A DNA stretch of 64,000 nucleotides, from positions 62,001 through 126,000 of the forward strand of contig CAZSSM010000003.1 in NCBI GenBank assembly GCA_964609385.1. Direction: 5' to 3'. This DNA is from CAZSSM01 sp964609385. GTDB lineage: Bacteria > Planctomycetota > Planctomycetia > Isosphaerales > Isosphaeraceae. Below are positions 9,166-18,900 of the stretch, one piece after another (the first letter of the stretch is position 1; every line of letters starts with the position of its first letter). Under the pieces are notes generated by a model. That model was given only the letters and a program-made list of their open reading frames with translations, searched no databases and had not been told where the DNA came from. Position numbers and translations under genes: made by a program.

Positions 9166-9888
9166 TCAAACGCCCCGCGCCTGAGGATCCCAGAGGATCT
9201 TATGGAGTTGGACCTGGAGCCGGAGCGGACGCTCTGATTCGAGGACCCAGTCGGCCAATTCGGTTGGCTCGACTCGGCCGAAGGCCGCGCTGATCAGGAC
9301 CGGACATCGAGTGGTCAGCTCGTGTTGGTCGACGACCCGGACGGCCCAGTCGAAGTCGTCGCGATCACAGAGCACGAATTTCACTTCATCGATGGGACGG
9401 AGCCGGTCCAGGTTCGACCAGACGTTAGCCTCGACCTCGCCCGAGCCGGGCGTTTTCAGGTCGAGGACGATCCGGATGCGCGGGTCGACGCGATCGGTTG
9501 CTATAGCGCCACTCGTTTCCAGGAGGACTGTCCTCCCCGAGTCGGCCAACCGGGCCATCAGGGGGTAAACCGACTCTTGTAAGAGCGGTTCGCCGCCGGT
9601 GATCTCGACCAGGTCGTGGGCCTGGGCCAGTTCATTAATGCGTTCCAGGACCATCTCCAAGTCTTGTGAACGGCCTTCATGAAACGCATGGGGCGTGTCG
9701 CAGTATCGACAACGGAGGTGACAGGCGGTCAAGCGGACGAACACGCAAGGAAGGCCCGCATAAGTGCTCTCGCCTTGGAGGCTCCGGTAGATCTCGTGAA
9801 CGACGAGTTGGCCTGAATCAAGGCCAACGAGCGGCTTGAGGCGTTGGTCGTGAGTTTGTTCCGAACGGATCGCGTGGCTCATGGTCAT
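9166..9888 (-). CDS. queE: 7-carboxy-7-deazaguanine synthase (radical SAM)
   Basis: QueE converts 6-carboxytetrahydropterin to 7-carboxy-7-deazaguanine in queuosine precursor synthesis. The 240-residue product has the N-terminal EIYRSLQGEST motif, the radical SAM cluster motif CHLRCRYC (CxxxCxxC), then EITGGEPLLQ, LETSGA and a QLHKILW C-terminus. The frame is open to 10173, but the extra N-terminal sequence is Arg-rich and unlike the family, so I chose ATG 9888 (9882 also possible). No queC, queD or queF lies in the window, so the pathway is not clustered here. Confidence 0.93.
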   Translation of the reverse strand: MTMSHAIRSEQTHDQRLKPLVGLDSGQLVVHEIYRSLQGESTYAGLPCVFVRLTACHLRCRYCDTPHAFHEGRSQDLEMVLERINELAQAHDLVEITGGEPLLQESVYPLMARLADSGRTVLLETSGAIATDRVDPRIRIVLDLKTPGSGEVEANVWSNLDRLRPIDEVKFVLCDRDDFDWAVRVVDQHELTTRCPVLISAAFGRVEPTELADWVLESERPLRLQVQLHKILWDPQARGV

Positions 9889-10081
9889 GTCGCGTAGGGG
9901 ACGGTGGCGGACGATCTCAGTGGGTCTGCACGCTGAATTGTAGCGCGAAGATGCCCGAATCGTTCCATCAGACCAAGAAGGCTCCGATCCGATCGCCTGA
10001 TGATGGTTGACCCGACACGACCAAGCTCTTCGACGTTCGGACGCCCTCGGACAGGGTGACCGACCATGGTCGCCAAGGTTG

Positions 10082-13000
10082 TTACGGACCGTTGTCGTGG
10101 CCAAGAATTTCGGAGGTCGGTTCGTCGTTGCCATTACGCCGCGTCGCGTCGGAATCGTCCTGTGGGTTCTCACCCTGGAAGGAGTCGATGAGCTGGCTGA
10201 TTTGGGCGAAGGTGATCGGTTTGATGAGATGATGATCGAACCCGGCCTGGAGCGATCGGGCGATATCAGCGGTCGTCCCGAAGCCGCTGATGGCGATCAT
10301 CAAGGCCTGGCTCAGATCGGGTTCGCTTCGGAGTTGGCGGACGACCTCACACCCATCACAGCCGGGCAAATCGATGTCGAGCAGGAGGACTTCGGGCTTG
10401 CTTTGGCGGGCCTGGCGGATCGCGCCGGGACCGTCTTGTTCCAGTTGCACGTCGTGGCCGGCCATCTGGAGCAGACTTTGGAGGAACTCCGCGATCTCGG
10501 CTTGATCATCGACCACAAGAATCCGACGCGGTTGCCCGGAACGACGGATCTCTGATTGGGTCGTTGGTGTCGAGGTCTCTTGGGTGAGCGGGATCCGCAG
10601 TTCGAAGGTCGAGCCCCGGCCGAGGCCATCGCTCCGCACGCGAAGCGTGCCGTCGTGCAGTTCGACAATCCGACGAGCCAAGGTCAAGCCCAGGCCGAGT
10701 CCTGAGGAGGACTTCTTCGACGTGCTCGGGACTTGGTGGAACGGCTCGAAGATCGACTCGATCTGGCTCGGCTCTAGGCCAACGCCCTGATCGATTACGT
10801 CGAGGCAGCCGACCAGTCGGTCGATCCGCCCGCAGACCCGGATTCTTGAGCCTCTGGGACTGTATTTGATCGCGTTGGTGAGCAGGTTCACGATCGCCTG
10901 CTCGATCTTGGCCGGATCGGCCCGGACAGTCATCGGCTTAGGCGCCGGCTCCAGAAACAATTGGACCCGCGCATCACGAGCCCGATCCTCCACCGCATCG
11001 ATGGAACGTCGAGCGATCTCGGACAGTTCGACGATCTCCAACTGGAGCGGCATCTTGCCCGCTTGCACATGGGAGGCATTGAGCAGGTCGTCGACGATCG
11101 TGGTGAGTTGATGGACCTGCCGGCCGATCCGTTCGTGATAGCGCTGGGGATCGGAGAGGCCAGGGACGCGAAGTAACTCCAGACCTGAAGCGATCGCCGC
11201 CAGCGGATTACGCAGCTCGTGAGAGAGCAGGGCAAGAAACTGATCGCGGCGGCGGACCGACTCTAAGGCGGCCTGTTGAGCCTGCTTATGCTGAGTGATG
11301 TCCTGGGCAATGATCAGGTATCCATCCAGCCGATCCTGCACATAACGCGGACTGACCTGAAGAGCCGAGCAGAGCCGGGAGCCATCGGCGCGAATCAGAT
11401 GCCATTCATGGAGACTCGGATCGCCGCTCTGGCTGCAGGCGACCAGCAGGGGGATGCCGACCTGAGGCGGGTTCGCCTGCGATCCATCGTTGACCAATCG
11501 TCGCGCGTGGTCCTCCACATCCTCGGCGCTGATCAGGTTCATCGCCTGGAACTGATTGACGACGTCCTGACTGCGATAGCCGAGCAGTTGTTCGGCCCCT
11601 TGGCTAAACTCGAGGATTGTCTCCTGGGCCGAGGTGGCGATGATGGCAACGTTGGCTGGAGAACTCATGATGCTCTGAAGCCGCGCGTTGGTCCGGGCCA
11701 GGTTTTGCTCGATGGTCTTGGCTTCGCTGATATCGCTGAGCGAACCGGAAAGCCGACGTGGTCCTTCGGGAACAGCGGTGGAGCGCCCCCGGATCCGAAA
11801 CCACTGTTCACGCCCCGCCTTGACCTGGATCCGGAGTTCCAAATCGAGGGGACGTCCCTGGTCGAGGCTGGCGGCGACCGACGCGTTGAACTGCTCCCGA
11901 TCTTCCGGATGCATCAGCGCCTTGAAGATCGAGAGGGTCGAGGCGAGTTCGACCGGCTCATATCCGAGGAGTTGGTAGAACCGGGGCGACCACCATTGAT
12001 GATCCTGTTCGACGTCGGGCCAGTCCCAGATCCCATCGGTGGTCCCGTGCACAGCGCGGTCGAACCGCTGCTCGCTGGCACGGAGGTCGCGGAGGGCCTG
12101 GTTGGTCGGCGTGACATCGAGCCAGACCGATCGGATCGCCGAGATCACCCCGCTCGAGTCGCGGACTTCGATGGCGCTCCAGTCGACCTCGATAATCGAT
12201 CGGTCGAGTCGCCGAACCCGGACCTGGATCGGGCCCGCGGGTCGCTCAGCTTCGCCGAAGCGGGCAAGGAATTGTTTGGCGATCGCACGCGAATCGTCGT
12301 CGAGTTGATCGAAGATCGGCTTCCCAACAAGGTGCTCGCTCGGCTGGTCCAGCATGGTTAGCAGCGTTTGATTGCATTCTGTTACATGGCCGCTGTTGAT
12401 ATCTATGGTTAGGTACGCGTTTGGAGCATAGTTGTAGAGATCCTGGTATTTCTGCTGGCTGAGTTGGAGTTCCGTCTGGGCCTGCTTGAGCATCTCGATA
12501 TCAATGAGCGTCAGGACCACCCCGCGTTGGTTCCGGTTGCCCAGGTAGGGAAGGATCCGCAAATAGAACCAGTGACCGCTGCGGTCTCGGACCTCGACAC
12601 GGATGGGTGTCCCATCGTCGAGGACCGTTTCGATATCGGCCATCAGCTCGGGCCGCTCGATATTGTGGGAGAAGTTGTCGAACCGACGGCCGATGTCGTA
12701 GGGCAAAAGATGGAAGATTCCGGCAACGCCCGGAGTGTATTTGCGGATCTGGAGCGCATCATCTAAGAAAACTGTGTGGATCTGCGTGCTCTGGAGCAGG
12801 TGCTCCATATCATCGGTCAGTTCGGTCAACTCGGCGATCTTCGTCTGATACTCTGCATTGACGGTGTAGAGTTCTTCGTTGACCGAGTTGAGCTCTTCGT
12901 TCGTGCTCTGAAGTTCCTCGTTGCTGGCGACCAACTCCTCGTTGGTGGCCTGGAGTTCTTCGTTGCTCGTCTCCAATTCCTCGATGGTGGCCTGCAAGTT

Positions 13001-15058
13001 CTCACGGGTGTGTTGGAGTTCTTCAGAGAGCGACCGGATTTGGCTAGACGACAGTTTGGTGGAATCCAGCGCGGTCTCAGCGTCTTGGAGAGCCTCGTGA
13101 GACTCGGCCGGTCCTAGGTTTTCGAACTGGATTAGATAACAGACAGACGCCTCGCGCTGACTAACAATCGGGCGCACAATCACACGATACGTCCCGGTTT
13201 GACCGGGCTGAAGCTCGACGACGACGTGTTCCATACTGGCCGGACGACGTTCTCGGGCGGCGATAAAGAAAGCGTTACTGACAGGGTTGCGGAGATTGGG
13301 CAGGAGTCGGTCCATCGTGTCGTTGCTGACACGACCATCGAGTTCCTGGAGGAACTGGCCGGCCCCGCCGAACTTGTGCAGCAACTTCCGCTCGCTGTCG
13401 ACCAGCAGTGACGGGGGCATGAAGTCACCGAGAAGGCTGTCGTAGAACCCCAATAGATGGATGTCTTGCATGCGTCGAGACGCAGTTCCACTAGGTCGAG
13501 TCGGCGTGATCATCCCTTCCGGATCGGACTCGGTGCTCGGACCAAGACGGAGATCGGGCACGCGGCTGTCGTTCGGTGTGCGCTGATAGATCTTCCAGCG
13601 ATCGTTGATCGACTCGAACGAGTCTTCCAACTCACCAGCGGTCTCGCTGGGACCGAGGAAGAGGACCCCGCCGAGAGTCAGCCCGAAGTGAAACGAGGCC
13701 AATGCCCGCCGCTGCGCCTGGTTCCGGAGATAAATCAGCATGTTCCGACATACGACTAGATCCAATTGATTGAACGGAGCATCTTTGATAATGTTATGCG
13801 GAGCAAAGACAATTTTCTGACGTAGTTGCTGCGTTACTCGATAACCTTGACTACCCACCTGCACGAAGAAGCGCATCAACCGCTCGGGGCTCAATTCGCT
13901 GAGCGCCTCGGCACGGTAGACCCCTCGGCTGGCTACGGTCAATGACTCGCGGTGCACATCGGTCGCGAAGACCTTTAACGGGACTGTGACCCCCAGGGCT
14001 TCCATCGTCTCCATGATAATGATGGCCAGCGAATAGGCTTCTTCGCCGGTGGCACAGCCGACTGACCAGACGCGGAACTCTGACTCGGGATCGACCTGGG
14101 CCAACCGCTCGCGGAGCACGTCCTCGGCCAGGACTTCGAACGCCTCGTGATCGCGGAAGAACCGGGTGACCCCGATCAGGAGGTCGTGGTAGAGCGTGTC
14201 CAGTTCGTCACGATCCTCGCGGAGCTTGCGGACGTAGTCGTTGAGGTGGCTGATCTGGGAGATGAACATGCGGCGCTCGGTGCGCCGGGCAATCGTGCCG
14301 GTCTTGTAGTGCGAAAAGTCGAGCCCATAGCCCTCTTGAAGTAACCGGAAGATGGTCGCGAGGTTGTCCTCGTCGACCCGAGGCAGTTCGAGGGCCTGGG
14401 CCAGGGCGTTGCGGTTCGGATCGACCCGATATCGTCGAAGCGCTCCACCGATCGCCTCGGGTGATAGGATCAGATCGACCGCCCCGGTGTCGCGGGCACT
14501 ACGTGGCATGCCGTCGAACTTGGCCGTGCTTTCCATTTGACTGATGACCAGGCCGCCTGCCTCGTGGATCGCCTGGATTCCGCGTGATCCGTCGCTGCCG
14601 GTCCCTGAGAGCACCACGCCGATGGCCTTGGACGACCATTCGGCGGCCAGCGTGCTGAAGAAGCGATCGATCGGCAAGGTTAGTGCCGGCCGCGGTTCCT
14701 TCTCGGTCAGGCAGAGCCGATCGCCGGTCACGGTGATCTCTTTGCGCGGCGGCAGGAGGTAGATTGTGTCGGCTCGCAGGACCGCATCGTTGGAGGCCGT
14801 GACCACCTCGAGGCTGGTCCATCGGCGCAGCAGCTCGTCCATGACGCTTTTGAAGTCGGGCGAGAGGTGCTGCACGACGACGTACGCAAATTTCAGATCG
14901 AGCGGCACGTTGCGGAACATCCGCTCCAACGCCTCGAGACCGCCGGCCGAGGCGCCGACACCCACGACATAATCGGGGGGATCTATAACGGATGTTTCGG
15001 CTGTGCCGGGCGACGAGGGTTCCGGCATCGGACCGGGGTTCGCGTCGAACTCGGACAT
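10082..15058 (-). CDS. CheB-CheR-PAS-histidine kinase-receiver hybrid protein
   Basis: This 1658-residue cytoplasmic hybrid has, in order: a CheB methylesterase domain (about 25-215; GASAGGLEAL serine, VVQHLSPD histidine, GTGSDGSRG aspartate); a CheR methyltransferase domain (about 235-490; VWSVGCATGEEAYSLA); a coiled coil with repeated SNEELQ/TNEEL heptads (about 650-735); three to four PAS domains (about 740-1250); a HisKA/HATPase kinase (SHELRNPLAA near 1275, GLGLGLTLARRIV near 1480); and a C-terminal receiver (ILVVDDQ, LLLDIDLPG). No receiver precedes the CheB domain. No chemoreceptor or other che gene is nearby, so output is more likely adaptive signalling than flagellar control. No membrane segment was seen. 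Confidence 0.93.
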   Translation of the reverse strand: MSEFDANPGPMPEPSSPGTAETSVIDPPDYVVGVGASAGGLEALERMFRNVPLDLKFAYVVVQHLSPDFKSVMDELLRRWTSLEVVTASNDAVLRADTIYLLPPRKEITVTGDRLCLTEKEPRPALTLPIDRFFSTLAAEWSSKAIGVVLSGTGSDGSRGIQAIHEAGGLVISQMESTAKFDGMPRSARDTGAVDLILSPEAIGGALRRYRVDPNRNALAQALELPRVDEDNLATIFRLLQEGYGLDFSHYKTGTIARRTERRMFISQISHLNDYVRKLREDRDELDTLYHDLLIGVTRFFRDHEAFEVLAEDVLRERLAQVDPESEFRVWSVGCATGEEAYSLAIIIMETMEALGVTVPLKVFATDVHRESLTVASRGVYRAEALSELSPERLMRFFVQVGSQGYRVTQQLRQKIVFAPHNIIKDAPFNQLDLVVCRNMLIYLRNQAQRRALASFHFGLTLGGVLFLGPSETAGELEDSFESINDRWKIYQRTPNDSRVPDLRLGPSTESDPEGMITPTRPSGTASRRMQDIHLLGFYDSLLGDFMPPSLLVDSERKLLHKFGGAGQFLQELDGRVSNDTMDRLLPNLRNPVSNAFFIAARERRPASMEHVVVELQPGQTGTYRVIVRPIVSQREASVCYLIQFENLGPAESHEALQDAETALDSTKLSSSQIRSLSEELQHTRENLQATIEELETSNEELQATNEELVASNEELQSTNEELNSVNEELYTVNAEYQTKIAELTELTDDMEHLLQSTQIHTVFLDDALQIRKYTPGVAGIFHLLPYDIGRRFDNFSHNIERPELMADIETVLDDGTPIRVEVRDRSGHWFYLRILPYLGNRNQRGVVLTLIDIEMLKQAQTELQLSQQKYQDLYNYAPNAYLTIDINSGHVTECNQTLLTMLDQPSEHLVGKPIFDQLDDDSRAIAKQFLARFGEAERPAGPIQVRVRRLDRSIIEVDWSAIEVRDSSGVISAIRSVWLDVTPTNQALRDLRASEQRFDRAVHGTTDGIWDWPDVEQDHQWWSPRFYQLLGYEPVELASTLSIFKALMHPEDREQFNASVAASLDQGRPLDLELRIQVKAGREQWFRIRGRSTAVPEGPRRLSGSLSDISEAKTIEQNLARTNARLQSIMSSPANVAIIATSAQETILEFSQGAEQLLGYRSQDVVNQFQAMNLISAEDVEDHARRLVNDGSQANPPQVGIPLLVACSQSGDPSLHEWHLIRADGSRLCSALQVSPRYVQDRLDGYLIIAQDITQHKQAQQAALESVRRRDQFLALLSHELRNPLAAIASGLELLRVPGLSDPQRYHERIGRQVHQLTTIVDDLLNASHVQAGKMPLQLEIVELSEIARRSIDAVEDRARDARVQLFLEPAPKPMTVRADPAKIEQAIVNLLTNAIKYSPRGSRIRVCGRIDRLVGCLDVIDQGVGLEPSQIESIFEPFHQVPSTSKKSSSGLGLGLTLARRIVELHDGTLRVRSDGLGRGSTFELRIPLTQETSTPTTQSEIRRSGQPRRILVVDDQAEIAEFLQSLLQMAGHDVQLEQDGPGAIRQARQSKPEVLLLDIDLPGCDGCEVVRQLRSEPDLSQALMIAISGFGTTADIARSLQAGFDHHLIKPITFAQISQLIDSFQGENPQDDSDATRRNGNDEPTSEILGHDNGP

Positions 15059-15481
15059 CAGAGACTCCAGATCAGGATGACGACGGGAAGTCTCGAAGAG
15101 AAGGCGGATTCTCGTACGCCGGTTGGGTCGGAGAGCGGGCCGCCCTCTGTCTCGGAATCCATATGACCATGTGGCGATGCGGGGGCCACAGCCGGATGGA
15201 TACTGTGTTGCTATCGTGGATGAGGTGGCTCGTTGAGAGGAGGTTTACTATAGCACAATCGATCACCTCGGCTGCAAGAGCTACAGGACCCGATTTCGAG
15301 AAGGCACGTCGCCGGTGAATGGTCCGAACTGATCTTTTCCGCTGATCGGATCCAGGCTGGGTCGCGAAGGAGGCGGGTCGTGAAGAACGGGCACCGAGGC
15401 TGGAGCTTCGTGCCCCGCCGATAGGCACCGTTGGGTTTCATACGATCAGTGTGAGGGCTTCGGGCGGAACGAGGGCTCGGC
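15059..15481. other. Intergenic region upstream of the CheB/CheR hybrid gene
   Basis: About 420 bp with no convincing gene. On the minus strand a TATAGT (15252-15247) lies 19 bases downstream of TTGCAG (15277-15272). It is a weak promoter candidate for the hybrid gene because the spacing is long. Small open frames here are low complexity. Confidence 0.4.
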
Positions 15482-17005
15482 TCACGGTTCAAGCTGAGCG
15501 CGATCCGGAGTTCGCGCCACGACCCGACGCGTGGCCGGCTCGGCCTCCGACTTGGGGAGCCAACGACGCAGATCGGCCTTCACGTCCGCGAATTGAGCCT
15601 CGCCGGCACGATTGGTCCACTCGTAGGGATCTGACTCGTGATCGTAGAGCTCCTCCGATCCGTCGCGATAGCGGATGTACCGCCAGCGTTCGGAGCGGAC
15701 CGCGTGGTTCCCCGGCCGATAGGTCGTTAGGACGGGCCGATCCTCAGACCATGGGGCCATGGGAGCGCGGAGCAGCGGGACGAGACTACGCCCCTCCAAA
15801 CCGGGACGAGCTGGGAGATTACAGAGGTCGACCAGCGTCGGGTAGACGTCCAGTAGCGAGACGGTCTTGCCGGTCCGACGGCCCGGCGTTGCGATCCCCG
15901 GCGCGACGATGATCAGTGGGACTCGACTCGCCTCTTCCCAGAGCGTGAACTTACGCCAATGCTCCTTCTCGCCGAGATGCCAGCCGTGATCGCCCCAAAG
16001 CACTACGACGGTCGAATCAGCAATCGGCGAGTCATCCAGCGCCTCGATCAGGCGACCCACCTGCCTGTCGACGAATCGAATACTGGCCAGATAGCCTTGG
16101 ACGGCACGCGACCAGTTGTCCGACCGCAAAACGCGCCGATGATCGCCCTGGGAATTGGCCATCGCAACCGCTGAGGCAGGAAGGTCGGACAAGTCGTCGG
16201 ATATCACGCGGGGCAACGCGACATGATCCAGGGGGAATGCGTTGAAATGTTCCTCAGGCACATACCAGGGCAGGTGGGGGCGGAACAGACCGACAGCCAG
16301 AAACAGGGGTCGGTCGGCTGGCGGATCGGCCAGGATCGCCGAGGCCCAATCAACCAACCGAGTATCGGGCATCGCCTCGTCGCCGACGGGCAGGGGAGCC
16401 CAGTCAAAGTGACCCGCCTTGGGGATCCCGTTGGCTGGCCGGACTTTCGGTTTCGGACTGGGGCCGGTCGCGAAATATTCGTCCCAGGCCTTGGGCTCCT
16501 TGAACCGCCCGTGAAAGATTTTGCCACCACCGAGCACGCGATAGCCGGCCTTGCTGAAGTGCTCGGGGAGCGTCACCACATCCGGCAGCACCTCTCGCCA
16601 GGGATCGCGGTTTGTGTAGACGCCCGTAGTCGTAGGTCGGAGTCCGGTCAGCAAAGCTGTCCGCGACGGGTTGCATGAGGGCGACGCACAATAGGCTCGA
16701 TCGAAGACGAGGCCACGACCCGCCAGTGCATCCAGGTGCGGTGTCTCTAAGCTGGGATGACCGTTCAGGAAACTCGGCCAGTCGTTGAGGTCATCGATCG
16801 CGATGAAAAGCACATGTGGGTGCGTCGGAGAACCTTGCTCGTTTGCCCCCTTATCAGCCTCCGAGATCGACTGAGCCTGGACCATGACGGCGTCGAAGCT
16901 CACAATGGCCGAAAGAATCAATGCGAAGATCGTAAATCGATCACGGATCGGACCCCAAGCTACGAGCGATGGGACCATGGCAGCGTCGAACAGACGACGG
17001 GACAT
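15482..17005 (-). CDS. Secreted sulfatase, iduronate-2-sulfatase-like
   Basis: The 507-residue arylsulfatase-family enzyme hydrolyses sulfate esters; planctomycetes use many on sulfated polysaccharides. A hydrophobic signal segment lies near residues 25-45. The metal-binding strand VLFIAIDDLND follows near 65, and the formylglycine motif CNPSR near 111 (Cys becomes FGly, needing a separate FGE not seen here). Further conserved parts are GGGKIFHG and LWGDHGWHLGEKEHW. The overall pattern resembles iduronate-2-sulfatase, but the actual substrate is unknown. ATG 17005 was chosen because GGAG sits 8 bases upstream; an in-frame start at 17023 exists. Followed 423 bp later by the hybrid kinase, so probably monocistronic. 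Confidence 0.92.
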   Translation of the reverse strand: MSRRLFDAAMVPSLVAWGPIRDRFTIFALILSAIVSFDAVMVQAQSISEADKGANEQGSPTHPHVLFIAIDDLNDWPSFLNGHPSLETPHLDALAGRGLVFDRAYCASPSCNPSRTALLTGLRPTTTGVYTNRDPWREVLPDVVTLPEHFSKAGYRVLGGGKIFHGRFKEPKAWDEYFATGPSPKPKVRPANGIPKAGHFDWAPLPVGDEAMPDTRLVDWASAILADPPADRPLFLAVGLFRPHLPWYVPEEHFNAFPLDHVALPRVISDDLSDLPASAVAMANSQGDHRRVLRSDNWSRAVQGYLASIRFVDRQVGRLIEALDDSPIADSTVVVLWGDHGWHLGEKEHWRKFTLWEEASRVPLIIVAPGIATPGRRTGKTVSLLDVYPTLVDLCNLPARPGLEGRSLVPLLRAPMAPWSEDRPVLTTYRPGNHAVRSERWRYIRYRDGSEELYDHESDPYEWTNRAGEAQFADVKADLRRWLPKSEAEPATRRVVARTPDRAQLEP

Positions 17006-17390
17006 GACTCGAACTCCAACCAAAGGGGATGCTTCGACAGGGATTCGGCGACGTCGAGGACACTCTGGAACAGTTGATCAGGCTGACACGATCTCGATCC
17101 ATCGAAATAGTCGACGCGCGTCAGTATGAGGCCCAACTCGGATTTGATGCGGAACGCTCTTACCGGACTCCCGGTTGCCTGGTCTCGAAGGTTTGGAGTC
17201 TAACCATGTCCCCCGGGCTGAGCCAAGACGCCAGACGCTCTGAATTCCGATCGCAAGCCATGTCGATCAACTTCTCAATCGGAGTCGCCGAATGCAGACC
17301 ATTAAAATACCAAATAAAAATCATTACGCTAAGAAGTTTTGCTGATTAGTTTTTGAGCATTGATCTGATAATCAAACGCTAATCCAAGAA
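17006..17390. other. Divergent intergenic region, AT-rich toward the BatD-like gene
   Basis: About 385 bp separating divergent genes. Positions 17290-17390 are clearly more AT-rich than the surroundings and contain TGATAAT (17366-17372), but I found no -35 at correct spacing. No gene seen. Confidence 0.4.
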
Positions 17391-18839
17391 ATGCAAATGA
17401 AAGTCCATGGAAAGTCTTGTTCGTGGTGGGCGATCAGGAAAACTTACACCATGCTGTCGGTGTTGATCGGCTTGCTGGGCATCTCGAGTGTCGGAACGGC
17501 CCAGGTCGAGGAATCGTCTGAAGGACGGCCGCTTCAACCCTCGCTCTGGGTCCGCTCGAAACCTCCTTACTATGCCAATCAATCGATTGATGCTCGATTA
17601 CAGACGGTAGCCGTAGGGGCGCGTCCGGAGGTTCGATGGCCGACGATCCCGGACGGGCGGATCATCATCGTCGACCGCAGAATGCGACCGCTCCAGGTTA
17701 ACGCAATCGGCGACCTGGTCATCGAGCAGACCTCGCAATTCATCGAAGACCTTGCGCTGGTCCCTGAGCAGGCTGGGCGTTGGCGGGTTCCCGCGATCAC
17801 GCTTGTGCAAGCCGACCGCGAGGGCCGGACGCGGCCCTTCCCCTTGGAAATCCGAAGGGTGCCTGAGTTGGGTCGGCCCAAAGGATTCCTCGGGGGCGTT
17901 GGAGCTTGTCAAGTTGAAGCACGACTCGCCCCGGAAGCCATCGAACTGGGTCAGGCCGTCGACTATCAGCTCCGGATTACCGGCGAGGCGGCGCGTGGTC
18001 GGCTCCGACGACCTGATCCGACCGAACTGGGCCTCGACCTGCAACGCTGGGGCTCGGACATCGATGCGGTCGAGGAAGACCGGTCCGATGAGCCACCCGT
18101 GCGGACCTTTACCTATCGATTTCGCCCAAACGTGGCCGGTCTCTTCGAGATTCCCGCCGTCCCGGTCGCCACATTCATGCCGAGTTCGCGACGATTCGAG
18201 GTTCGTTACACCGAACCGATGGCATTACGAGTCGACGATCCGCCCCAACTGGATCCCAACACGATCGGTTATGGACCGGCTGATCGTGTCGAGAAAATCG
18301 ATCGGAGCCAAAGCTCGCCGGCGTCGGGGGTGTCCTGGATCGTCAACGGAGTCATCATAGGATTGGTCGCGGGATTGATCCTGATCCTGATCGCCGTGTT
18401 CAGGCTTCGGTCGTTGACTCGACCCGCACTCGAACTTCGAAGGGCAGCTCATCGGATCCAAAGGCGATGCTCGACGGCGCAGTCGGTCGCTTCGGCCTAC
18501 GAGCGAGCCCTGGCCACGTTCCTCGAGTCGGTCTCGCAACGGCCGCCCGGCGTGTTAACGCCAATCGAAGCCCGAGCCGGTCTCAACGCCCTATTTGTTG
18601 AAGGCCGCCTGGGTACCGACGCTCTCTTAGTCGACGAGTCGGTCGCCCTCCTGAAGCGTTGTGATCGGCATCGCTATCGTGAGACGAAGGAGTCGGTCGA
18701 GGCCGGATCGCTCGACGAGCCCGAGTCGCTCGGTCATACGGCCACGACGGTTTTAAAACGACTCGCGAAAGCCTACCTCGCCTCAAGGGATTCGGATCGA
18801 TCCCGTTCCGGAGCGTCGTCGGGCCAAATCCGGAGTTGA
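17391..18839 (+). CDS. BatD-like membrane-anchored protein
   Basis: The 482-residue product has a hydrophobic N-terminal signal (MLSVLIGLLGISSVGTA, residues 21-37), a beta-rich extracytoplasmic region resembling BatD (oxygen-tolerance) domains, and a transmembrane segment near 315-340 (GLVAGLILILIAVF). A helical cytoplasmic tail with an Arg/Ser-rich end follows. BatD proteins are normally encoded with MoxR ATPase and von Willebrand A genes; none is adjacent here, so this is an isolated copy. The start could also be the ATG at 17397 or 17451. Family call is by pattern and moderately sure; specific function is unknown. Confidence 0.7.
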   Translation: MQMKVHGKSCSWWAIRKTYTMLSVLIGLLGISSVGTAQVEESSEGRPLQPSLWVRSKPPYYANQSIDARLQTVAVGARPEVRWPTIPDGRIIIVDRRMRPLQVNAIGDLVIEQTSQFIEDLALVPEQAGRWRVPAITLVQADREGRTRPFPLEIRRVPELGRPKGFLGGVGACQVEARLAPEAIELGQAVDYQLRITGEAARGRLRRPDPTELGLDLQRWGSDIDAVEEDRSDEPPVRTFTYRFRPNVAGLFEIPAVPVATFMPSSRRFEVRYTEPMALRVDDPPQLDPNTIGYGPADRVEKIDRSQSSPASGVSWIVNGVIIGLVAGLILILIAVFRLRSLTRPALELRRAAHRIQRRCSTAQSVASAYERALATFLESVSQRPPGVLTPIEARAGLNALFVEGRLGTDALLVDESVALLKRCDRHRYRETKESVEAGSLDEPESLGHTATTVLKRLAKAYLASRDSDRSRSGASSGQIRS

Positions 18840-18900
18840 ATCGGCCCGTTACGCATCGCTCTGATTGACCGGTATCTCGCTTTAGTTTAATTTGATCCGA

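Noticed and set aside
9889..10173. N-terminal extension of queE
   Set aside because: The extra 95 codons are Arg/Ser-rich, overlap the next gene's stop and lack QueE similarity.
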